A program made the translations under genes and the position numbers. Of a stretch of DNA of 21,993 bases, positions 1 through 8,780 are shown piece after piece. This stretch comes from Hamiltosporidium magnivora (Eukaryota > Microsporidia > Dubosqiidae): NCBI GenBank assembly GCA_004325065.1, contig PITI01000106.1, positions 1 to 21,993 of the forward strand, read 5' to 3'. Numbering within the stretch: position 1 is the stretch's first letter; every line of letters begins with the position of its first letter. The notes under the pieces were generated by a model. That model did no database searches and was not told the DNA's origin. It worked only from the letters and a program-made list of their open reading frames with translations.

Positions 1-125
1 TTTAAAACTACCTTGTTACGAAACCCGATAAGTAACAAACCCAATTGAAAGACCGGTGGGCGGTATTACTAAGGGAGGCCAAGGCTCGCACAGGGCTGTA
101 GTGCCAAGGATATATGAATGAATTC
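1..125 (+). mobile_element. Truncated non-LTR retrotransposon-like 5' region (copy A)
   Basis: This stretch is clearly richer in G and C than the DNA that follows. It aligns over its length with 6973-7090, sharing the blocks ACCTTGTTA, GACCGGT, GAGGCCAA, GGGCTGTAG/GGATTGTAG and GAATGAAT in the same order with small gaps. It has no open frame, so it is most likely the untranslated 5' part of an element. The wording resembles the 5' regions of R4/Dong-type non-LTR elements common in arthropods, but that is recall, not a search. The left part is cut by the window edge. The right boundary is approximate; similarity fades after about 125. Confidence 0.5.
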
Positions 126-1123
126 AAAATGGAAACATATTGAACAACACACTACGGGGGTTTTAGCAGTGTATTCGATTTGGTATTGCATGGAAATTTG
201 CAACAAAACGTGAAAAAATTCTTGGATATAACTATATCAGACGATATAGTGAATTTCCCAGTATAAACATATAAAATTTTAACTAAATTTAACTTTACAA
301 ACGATTAGAAGTCACACTGTTCCATAAATTTCTCGAAATATGTTGTAAAATAAGAGTGAACTTTGAATAAAAATAATTGTATAAATTTGAAATTTAAGAC
401 CCTGCATATTTGCTTTATAACGGAACTAAACAAAATAACGAGGGGTGAAATAAACATAACAAGTCGAAATTCCCTTTTAATTTTTGAATTCGAAAAATTT
501 AGAAAGTATTACTTATTAAAAATTAATTAAATCTTATCTATAAAAGCGGCTTCAAATCACAGCTTATAAAATTACTTGGGACGGTATTGTGACAAAATAA
601 CATTAAACATATTTAAAAAAATTTCAAATATCCAAAAATGTAGAGGCATATATACAAAATCAATAAAATACAGAACAAAAGTTGGAGAAATATCATTTCT
701 TCAACAAAAATAAAACTGATTCAGACCAAACTCCTAAAGAGATTAAAAAGCATAAATTGGTTTCATATAATGAACCGAAATGCACAAAATCAATACTCTT
801 ATAATAGAAACAAGTACTGAGTAATCATTTTTTTAAACAATTAGAAAAAAGTATTATATCGTTTATTAAAGCCAACACATTGAAAAAAATGACAATAAAT
901 ATTGATGAAATGTATAATTTAAAGTTAGATGTCATGGTTGTAAAAATTATGAAAGAAAATATATCAAAGATTGTAAAATATATTTTTTTTAATTTAAATT
1001 TTTATCGATAAAGTATCTTTTTAATTTAAACATAAATGAATTTATTTAATAAAATTTTGGGTTAACAAATTTTTCTCTTTTCTAAATAATTCTTTCCATC
1101 ATCTCAACCACTTCTATTTCTTA
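126..1123. other. AT-rich spacer, no gene seen
   Basis: About 1 kb of very AT-rich DNA with frequent stops in all frames. A short G-rich run near 156-170 may still belong to the retroelement copy on the left. No RNA gene or convincing small ORF was found. Confidence 0.5.
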
Positions 1124-1267
1124 CTCCAACTCCAACTCTTCATTTGTATTAGTTGATGGTTCCTTTGCTGTGGTTATACCATCCAAAATAAGGGGTAAAA
1201 TATTTTTTGTATTTTCCGTTTTAACATCATCTTCCGCGTTGTCTACTTGAACATAAATGAATAATAT
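1121..1267 (-). pseudogene. Coding-like remnant on the minus strand, no start codon
   Basis: Between minus-strand stops at 1268-1270 and 1121-1123 lies a 48-codon open frame without an ATG. Its composition is balanced and acidic (VDNAEDDVKTENTK, then ITTAKEPSTNTNEELELE), unlike translated AT-rich spacer, which gives mostly K, N, I and F. Past the stop the same frame continues with EIEVVEMMERII before another stop, consistent with a decayed acidic protein gene. It lies just upstream of, and opposite to, the acidic ORF at 1470. No family is recognised. A second exon, or chance, remains possible. Confidence 0.25.
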
Positions 1268-1457
1268 TTATTTCTTTTTAAATAAAACACTTTATACGAA
1301 ATTAATATTTTTAGGTGTTATAAATAAGTCTTATAAGAATTAAAATTTCATTTTCTTTCTTTAAACGATTAAATACTTTATATAATCAATTATTTTACGA
1401 TTTAAAAAATTTTATTTCTTAATTATTTTAAAATTGAATTAAAAATTTTAGAATATA

Positions 1458-1460
1458 CCC
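1458..1460 (+). promoter_or_regulatory. CCC-like start-proximal motif
   Basis: CCC in the context TACCCTACAAATTA directly before the ATG at 1470. Microsporidian genes commonly carry CCC/GGG-like signals just upstream of the start codon. Same pattern as at 5228, 11117, 20458 and 20824. Confidence 0.4.
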
Positions 1461-1469
1461 TACAAATTA

Positions 1470-1883
1470 ATGATATTGATTTATTTATGTTTAATTTTTA
1501 GTAGCGGTGTTGAGTTGATGCGAAAAAGAGGTAATGAATTTGATTGCAAACAGATTGTTTCTAAAAAGGTAAAAACTAATGACAAACCTTTTGTACCTAA
1601 CGAATCTAACGCACAACCTTATAATATTGATGAGAATCTAGCACCTCATGATACAGAAGAAATCAAAATTGAAGCAGGAACAAGCTATCAAATGGATTAT
1701 AAAGAAGAATTGAGATCTGATTCCTCAGAATCATCTTTTTCTAATGATAGTTATACAGAAGCAGATACAATATCTATGGAGGCAGAATCAGAATCTGCAA
1801 AAAATTTTGACGAATTTAATAAAGAATCAGAAGAGTTAATATCTAATACACAGGGTTGTAGCTATGAACACTTCAATAGTTAA
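1470..1883 (+). CDS. Hypothetical acidic serine-rich protein, possibly secreted
   Basis: A 137-residue ORF of unknown family. Residues 1-13 (MILIYLCLIFSSG) are hydrophobic and look like a short signal peptide. Residues 18-35 are basic, with KR and KKVK clusters about ten residues apart, like a bipartite nuclear localisation signal. Residues 60-137 are rich in Glu, Asp and Ser (for example SDSSESSFSNDS) and probably disordered. An alternative start at Met17 would remove the hydrophobic part. A CCC trinucleotide lies 10-12 bases upstream of the ATG, as at other genes here, which supports this start. Real gene likely, function unknown; a secreted effector is only a guess. Confidence 0.5.
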   Translation: MILIYLCLIFSSGVELMRKRGNEFDCKQIVSKKVKTNDKPFVPNESNAQPYNIDENLAPHDTEEIKIEAGTSYQMDYKEELRSDSSESSFSNDSYTEADTISMEAESESAKNFDEFNKESEELISNTQGCSYEHFNS

Positions 1884-2876
1884 TAAATTAGCTATCAAAT
1901 GTTACTAACAACTGAAAAATTGAGGATTTATTTTTAAAAATTATTAAAATCGGAGAACTTATAATTTTTTACATTTTCTATTTATTTTTAATTAAAAATA
2001 TTTCCTAAATACCTTTTTTTAATTTTAACATCATTTTTTATGACCATCAATCAAAAATTGTAGCTTCGGTAAAAAAAATTTAAAATTATATGTTATAAAA
2101 ACACTAATGATAGAAGTAAAAAAAGTCTAAACAGATTACAAATGAAATGAATAAAATTATTTAATAATCTTATTGATACAACATGAATCAATTTAAAAAA
2201 AATTTAATTTTTAAAATTTAAGAAAATGTTTTTTTTTGGGAATATAAAAACGAATTAAAAATCAAATTCATTTGGATATTCAAAAAAACTACATTTAATT
2301 GATTAAAAATAATTTTTTAAATTTAAAAAATAATTTAATTAATAATAGAGAATTTATTGTGGAAAATTTGAATAATTAATTCTAATTTATAAGCAAAAAT
2401 GAAATAAATATAAAAGCTATAGACAATTATTCTTTATGTTTCTTAGTTTATTGAATTCAAATTTTTAGATTTAATAATTAAAGCTGTGAATATTAAAATT
2501 ATTTATTAGATTTTATATTCGAAATGGAATTATCTAAATGATAATAATTAACATTTGATTAACTGAATTATAAATATATAATAATGAACATTTAATTGAC
2601 TGAAAATAAATTTAAAGACAAATTATTATCTGAAATATTTTAAAAAAATCAATAAAAATATATTTTCTAATTTTAGATTTAAATTATTATCCCAAGCAGA
2701 TTGATTATTTACACCTGTATGACCATTTATATGATTTAATTTAATTCTATAATTTAAAGCCATAAAAATTTATCTCATTGCAAAATACTAACATGGAATT
2801 TTGTTTAATTCTTATATGGAATTTTTAAATTTGAAAAAAAATCAAAAGTTTATAAACACTCACTATTTCTATTTGA
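1884..2876. other. AT-rich spacer, nothing recognised
   Basis: Extremely AT-rich, with long A and T runs and frequent stops in every frame. No ORF of plausible composition, no RNA-like structure and no tandem repeat was noticed. Confidence 0.5.
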
Positions 2877-3113
2877 ACAATATGTTATTTAGAAAGTAAA
2901 CTGAAAAATAAACCATCGCAGATCCAAAATAAGTTTTTAAATATGGTAGCAAGAGAGTGTAACACCGCGAAAAGTTGTATCTTATCCGCCAGTTTCAAGC
3001 CCGAACAAATGAGGAAGGACAGGACATGTGGTTTATTCCCACACATCAAAAACCAGATTGACATGAATAGAAACAAAATTACTAAAAAGATAAAATTATT
3101 TTCGCAAGTTTGA
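2877..3113 (+). pseudogene. Coding-like fragment of unknown origin
   Basis: The plus strand is open for 78 codons from 2877 to the stop at 3111-3113. Using the ATG at 2943 gives 56 residues beginning MVARECNTAKSC and containing SFKPEQMRKDRTCGLFPH. Bases 2915-3065 are distinctly richer in G and C than both flanks, and the residue mix (Cys, Pro, Gln, Arg, His) is unlike translated spacer. This suggests a real coding sequence or a fragment of one, perhaps of a transposable element. There is no CCC motif near the ATG and no family is recognised. The 63-codon minus-strand frame over the same bases is taken as its shadow. Confidence 0.35.
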
Positions 3114-3850
3114 CACTGAATGGGACCGAAAAAATTTAAAGAAGCCTGAGTGCTTTAATAGCCATATGAATATTTTTTTGTAAGTAATAATTGGTGCATG
3201 TAAATTTTAAAGTGAAATTGTGTAAATAATCTCGTGTTTTATAAACTCAGGAAATTACAAGAAATTCCAAAAAATTTAAAAGAATATAAATTTTGGTCCG
3301 TAAAGTTGGTTACATCAATAAATATTAATAAAATATTTCCTCTTTAATGTAAAATTGAAAAAAAATAAAAATCAAGAAGAAATTTGTGAGAATGGAATAA
3401 AATTAATACTCTAGAATTTTTATTTATAGAATTGCAGAAAATATTATTGCTAGAAAAAGATATGAACATCATTGAAAAACTTTTAGCATCGCTTTTTGAT
3501 AGGTAAAAGAATCAATATTTAATTTGTTAAAAAATATAAATTTATTCATTCAAAAGTGACAGGAAAATAATTCCAATAGAAAATTAAAACGAAATAAAAA
3601 ATTTGATGTAAAAAACGTTTATTATAAATTCGTATGAACTAAACATATAAATATTTATCGAAATAGGGTCTTTAAAAAAATTTAGTCAAAATAAAAAAAT
3701 AAATTTAAATCAAATCGAAAAAATAAAAATTCGATTTCAAAACATTCGTTTTACCGATTCTAATGAAAATATAAAATAAAATCAAAATTTAATCACAAAA
3801 AATCATTTTAAGGAATATTTAAGACACAGTAAAAATTTTTTTTAAAATAA
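3114..3850. other. AT-rich spacer, nothing recognised
   Basis: About 740 bases downstream of the kinase gene (which is on the minus strand), AT-rich with no plausible ORF. It probably includes the kinase 3' untranslated region. Confidence 0.4.
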
Positions 3851-5221
3851 TCAATTTAATTCATCGGATAAAAGTATAATTTCGTCTCTACTAACCATAC
3901 CTTTTTTGAATAGGAATAATAACCGATACTCTGAATATATTTTATAATCAAAATCTTCGCATGGAAACTTATTTTGTAAAATTAATTTTCTACTCCACAA
4001 ATACCAAAATAAATGGCTATATGCCTGTATTTTATCAATAAATTTTAAAACTTTGGAAACAAAATTATTTATATGAATATCATTTTCAAAATAAATACAA
4101 TCCTTAAAATTTAAATTTTCGAAGATACTTTCGCCTTTTTTGATAAAAAAAGAGTTTTCATTATTTTTCTTAAAATCCTGATTAAACATTATTTTTAAAT
4201 AATCAAATATAAAAATTTTCTTATCATTTTCTGAATATCCTCTTTCCATCTTAGGAATACAATCTACCGTGTAATCAAACATTTTTTCACAAAAAATATT
4301 TCCTATATCCATAAGAAAACAACCCGTAGATGTATATTCATAGTCTATAAGTCGTATATCCTCCCCAATCTTCATCATGTTTTTTAAATGAATGTCATTG
4401 TGCACAATTGAAGTTTTATGATGAAATAATGGATAACAAATTTTACAAATGGTTTCATCTGAATCGTAATCTTGAACTTTATCCATAAAATATAAATTTT
4501 TACCGGTATTCAATTCTACTGCACACTCTTGTTTCATTATTTCTGAAAATTTGATATTTTTTATTTTATTAAATATCGTTCGAATTATTTTTTCTTCAGA
4601 AGAAATAGAAAATCCAAATTTTGTATTCTTAAAATCGATTCCGCTTATATTACTCAAAACACTGTCATAATCTTCTAAAAAAGATATATTTTGTCGGTGG
4701 TAGCTTACTGCTGCTCTAGCAATATTTTCAATTTCACACCATTCTACTTCATCATGTTCTACATACTCTTCGATCCTATAATTTTCATCGTAAAATAAAA
4801 TTTTGGGAAAACCTAAATACAAAGATACTAAAGTATCAACATTCGGAATATTAATACTTTTAAAATTACTTTTATGCTTGCATTTATTTAAAGAAATATC
4901 ATTAATTTCATTTTGCTTATATTTTAACCAAAAATCTTCACATATTTTAATTTTTTGATTTAAATTATTATTATTAGTTAAATTATTTCCTTCAATAATA
5001 TCTTCTTTATTCAATTTCTTATCGGTAAAATGATTTAAATTTAAAGTTTTAGCTTCAATATTTTCTATAGGAGATTCTTTATAAATAAATTTTCTTTTAT
5101 CTGGAAGTTCAATCGCATAAACATGATTTGAATATGCGATGGTAATTTTTTTATATGATAAGGGTTTTACTTTAAAGTAATTTTCTACGTTCTTAAGCAT
5201 TTTTCGCGCACTAAAATTCAT
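3851..5221 (-). CDS. Choline/ethanolamine kinase family protein
   Basis: 456 residues. The product should phosphorylate choline or ethanolamine with ATP, the first step of the CDP-choline/CDP-ethanolamine (Kennedy) route to membrane phospholipids. Family signatures: a diverged nucleotide-loop region at 26-39 (YSNHVYAIEL), LGFPKILFYDENYRIEEYVE at 136-155, the catalytic Brenner motif HNDIHLKN at 274-281 (Asp276, Asn281), metal-binding IDYEY at 292-296 (Asp293), MDIGN at 304-308 matching the usual FDIAN, and SHLFWYLWS at 402-410 near the C-terminus. Oddities are an Asn/Lys-rich insertion at about 64-130, including a run around NNNN, and loss of the glycines usual in the loop. Key catalytic residues are present, so activity is likely. 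Substrate preference cannot be read from the sequence. A CCC lies 7-9 bases upstream of the ATG. Confidence 0.88.
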   Translation of the reverse strand: MNFSARKMLKNVENYFKVKPLSYKKITIAYSNHVYAIELPDKRKFIYKESPIENIEAKTLNLNHFTDKKLNKEDIIEGNNLTNNNNLNQKIKICEDFWLKYKQNEINDISLNKCKHKSNFKSINIPNVDTLVSLYLGFPKILFYDENYRIEEYVEHDEVEWCEIENIARAAVSYHRQNISFLEDYDSVLSNISGIDFKNTKFGFSISSEEKIIRTIFNKIKNIKFSEIMKQECAVELNTGKNLYFMDKVQDYDSDETICKICYPLFHHKTSIVHNDIHLKNMMKIGEDIRLIDYEYTSTGCFLMDIGNIFCEKMFDYTVDCIPKMERGYSENDKKIFIFDYLKIMFNQDFKKNNENSFFIKKGESIFENLNFKDCIYFENDIHINNFVSKVLKFIDKIQAYSHLFWYLWSRKLILQNKFPCEDFDYKIYSEYRLLFLFKKGMVSRDEIILLSDELN

Positions 5222-6860
5222 AATTTAGGGTTCTTTTGAAATGTTTTTTTACTTTCTTATCAATTATTTATTTCTTTATTAAATCTTAAAGCTAAAATAA
5301 GAAATGAAAAATTTTGGTAAATTTAATTTCTCATATTGGAATTTTAATTTGCATTGGCACTTATTTTAATTACAGTTTAATGAATAAAAATACCGTTAAA
5401 TATTGTTTTATTAGTTTAACAAAATAAAAAATTAAAAATTGACTAAAAAAGAAAAAAGTTGATAAAACAATATTTCAAGATAAAGTAAACAATAAATATA
5501 ATCATTTAGAAATATTTGGATACCACAAAGTATATTTGATTAACTTAAATTTTTTATAAACCGTTGTATTTTTTTGACAAGCTTTACCAAAATAAAAAGC
5601 TATCTTGATTTTTCTGTCTACCAATTAAATGAACTAAAATAATAAATTTATGGAACAAAAACAGAAGAATTAAATGACCTAAAAAAAGAAACAATAAGGA
5701 TATTTCAGTTTTACACAAAAAAGCTTGAAAATTTACTAATTATCAGAAAATGAAACAGAATCGATCTAAAAATAACATAAAATTCATATATTGTTTTGAA
5801 GTTTTAGATTTTTATTTGTTAGCTTTATTTTAATAAGAAATAAACACAAGATCAACAATATTTTGCAAATGAATTAATATCACAAGCGTATTAGACTGTT
5901 CTGAAATTATTAAAATGAATACTCGGTTTTTGATTTTAAACAAATAATTTATGTAAACCGCTCGATAGCAAAAGATTTCGATAAATGTTTCGTAGATTTA
6001 CTTTAATCTCATTCGTAGTACAAAACCCGGAAGGATTTGGACAGAAAATTGCAAAGAAAATATCATTTAAACTTCATTTGGTTTGCTTTGTTGCTCATCA
6101 CTTGGTTAATTTAAATATTGAAAAATGACAAAATGAAAAATTTTTTTGCTAAAAAAAACATTTTTTTTATTCATATTTTAATCTGCTTTGCATTATCATT
6201 GCTCTTTTTACCTGGTTGTTCTTTATATTTAACCATTTACATATTTTGAATTATTTTTTTATTTTGGTTCTTATATCTACAATAATTTTATCAATTTTTA
6301 TATTCTCTTGTTTAATACGTTTTTTTTGAAATGACTCTGTATAGATATATAACTCGTGATTTAATTTCAGCCCATGATGTATTAGATCTATAAATGCATT
6401 ATATTAGCTGAAATTGATATGAAATCTTCACTTCAAACCCTTAATAATTAAAAAATTAGATTCGATTGTTTTTCTGATTACTATCAATTGAACATATGTC
6501 TCTATTCTTACATGGATGTGAAGCATCGTAATTCATATGAATGTTTTTAAAGCAAAATAAAAGACATAAAGCATCTTCTTTAAATATCTTATTGGAAATA
6601 TTTTGAATTTTTAAGCAAAAAAAAGAAATTACTCTTTAAATGAAAATAATAGCAATTGTATTTTTAATGAATATATTTGATTAGCGTATTAATCAGCATA
6701 TTATCATTTTATCTTTTTCGTTTCTAAAAACTTTGTCAAACGAAAGGTTATGTAAAAAAATTCATGAGTCAAAGAACGTGTGATATTATTAATAAACTAT
6801 AGTGTATGAGTACTTATATTTAATTAGCTGATTTTTTACATATATAATGTAATGTGTATG
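5222..6860. other. Long AT-rich spacer
   Basis: About 1.6 kb with no convincing gene. Bases 5940-6060 are somewhat more complex but carry stops in all frames. A 38-codon frame from 6133 encodes a hydrophobic peptide, as expected by chance from T-rich DNA. The kinase promoter must lie in the left end of this interval. Confidence 0.4.
5228..5230 (-). promoter_or_regulatory. CCC-like start-proximal motif of the kinase gene
   Basis: On the minus strand the ATG at 5221 is preceded by AACCCTAAATT. The CCC is one of very few in this AT-rich spacer and matches AACACCCTA-type contexts at the LRR gene. Confidence 0.45.
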
Positions 6861-7100
6861 GTTTTCCCCGCCATGCCGGGTGCAGAATTGGCTTAGAGTA
6901 CTCCCTGCTTGTCGTAAGAGGCGACTAAAAGGGACTAGTCCTCCAGATTGGGCGTGATATAACAACTCGCCTTTTAAAACCACCTTGTTAAGAAACTCAA
7001 AAATGTAAACGAACCCATTGAATAGAGACCGGTATGGTATCACTGAGAGAGGCCAATGTATGTGCAGGATTGTAGGGCCGAGAAGGAATGAATCAATGTG
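6861..7100 (+). mobile_element. Non-LTR retrotransposon-like 5' region (copy B)
   Basis: A GC-rich island starting at GTTTTCCCCGCCATGCCGGG and holding TGCTTGTCGTAAGAGGCGAC and CTCCAGATTGGGCGTGAT. It continues into the part shared with copy A at the window start (from 6973). Such a block matches my recollection of 5' untranslated regions of arthropod non-LTR elements (R4/Dong-like), to be confirmed by search. Compared with copy A it is eroded, for example lacking the GGGCGGTAT form after GACCGGT. The 84-codon minus-strand frame that overlaps it (6789-7043) is probably a spurious antisense ORF, which is common over such elements. Confidence 0.55.
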
Positions 7101-8780
7101 ACCTTGGGAAGAACATAGTATACTTTAAACTAAGATTTTAGGTTTATTATTTCCAGATTTGAAGTCAACAAGCTGCTAGAGAGTTTAATTGCGGAGCAAA
7201 CAAGATTCTTTTACAAATGTAAGATTTTTTTGGCAAATTATAAAGAAGTATCTACCAGAAATGCAGCAACCCATGGTAGAAATGGCAAAAAGTGTATTTT
7301 TTTTTGCTGAAAATAAGTCTGTCTAGAAAAATTTAGAATAAAGACAAATTTAGCATAAATATTAGACAAACCAATCTAGTGAATCTATAAAATAACATCA
7401 AACCGAAAATTACATTCAAAGTTATATAAGTTTAGAAAATAAAAACATTACTTGTGTTCTTGATTTCTTCAAATGATTAAGAAAGCGAAGATGAAGCTAT
7501 GTTACATGACGATCTATTCTTAGATTCGGAATGTAAATATATTCAATGCTACAAAAAAAGTTTTGAAAATTTTGAAACGCTAGAAATCAAGTAAAGCCTT
7601 CGAAAATATCCCATAAAAAATACTTCATGATTATATGAGAAAGCGTAAGTTGATTGCCGAAATATAAACCTAGTTCTCTTAAATCTTATAATTTTCCGTT
7701 TTTATGACATATTTGGGTCCCTCTGTTCAAGAAATCCGTGAAAATGACTAGCCTTAGATTGGAATAGAACCATAATATAAACCAATGTCAAAAATGAAGA
7801 ATGTAATTTATATATTTCTTTTTGATCTGAAAATAAATTTGATCACATTAAATGAAATTTGAATTGCTTACAAAATTTATTCGACTTCTTAACACCAAAA
7901 ACTGGTTGTAGACCCCTAAGTATGGAAATAGGTATATATTATAATTTATTGCAGCGAATATTCATATTCACGCCTAGTTTATGAGCTTTGTCACCATTTA
8001 AGATAAAAGGTATCAAATATACTCTAAAGATCTGTAAGTGTAGGTTTAAAATCAATTGGCACAACTATGTATTTAACTAAATAATAACTAATTATTGGAT
8101 GTTCTTATACAAATAAAATTATATTTTATTTTGTACCTCAAGTATGGAAGAAAAAAAGATCAGTAAATTGGAGATATAATATGATTAATGCGTATAAAAA
8201 ACCGATCTTTTAAACCAAATCATTAGTTATAGAGGTTACAAAATATTCTTTTTAAAAAATAGAACCAGTCTCTATTAAAAATATCTTTTATCTCAGTACC
8301 TTAAGAGAAGCTACAACAAGTACTCAAAAAAAAACGATTAAAATAATCTCTTTTTATTCAAGAACAGGCTTGGTACCAAAGCCTAATATCGAGGAGAAGA
8401 GGTAAGCGACATCATATGATATCATACAAGGAGCTAAGGGGGACAGCAACTTAACTAGCATTAAACATACATGCCATTGAGGGAGAAGGTGTCATGTAAA
8501 CAAATACCAAATGTTTTGAATTCTAAAGTATGGACGAAAAGACCAAAAACAAAGGAGTAATTTAAAATATCGAATAATACTCAAAAATAAAAGATAGTTA
8601 AATAACACGGAAAAAGACGCAAAATTAAGAATGAAAAAAAGCTCAATTGTAAATAAATTTTATTTTAAATGATTTTCACTAATTTAATTCCAAAAAAGTT
8701 TGTTATAAACAATTTTCGAAAGTAATTTATAAAACCTTGTAAAAACACTCCTAAAATATATTGTTTTAAACTATACTTTA
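7101..8780. pseudogene. Eroded coding-like DNA downstream of the retroelement block
   Basis: Several short coding-like stretches on the plus strand, broken by stops. They are: about 55 codons ending near 7305 (RFEVNKLLESLIAEQTRFFY); 7484-7594, with ESEDEAMLHDDLFLDSECKY after an in-frame TAA; and about 8330-8395 (SFYSRTGLVPKPNIEEKR), followed past a stop by DIIQGAKGDSNLTSIKH. Base composition is less AT-rich than typical spacer here. The simplest reading is one or more decayed genes, perhaps the body of the element whose 5' region is at 6861. No conserved domain is recognisable, and the pieces may not belong together. Confidence 0.3.

Noticed and set aside
2885..3076. 63-codon minus-strand ORF
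   Set aside because: It is opposite the more balanced plus-strand frame at 2877-3113 and reads as its shadow.
6133..6249. 38-codon plus-strand frame encoding a hydrophobic, signal-like peptide
   Set aside because: T-rich DNA produces hydrophobic frames by chance; no motif and no composition shift.
6789..7043. 84-codon minus-strand ORF over the retroelement block
   Set aside because: It reads antisense through a conserved non-coding repeat block; such frames are frequent spurious predictions, and the tail is AT-spacer translation.
7911..7983. CCC followed by ATG and a 20-codon frame
   Set aside because: The frame is too short, and the region is already interpreted as eroded coding DNA.
8405..8425. 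ATCATATGAT palindrome
   Set aside because: Short and expected by chance in AT-rich DNA; no spacing or repeat partner.
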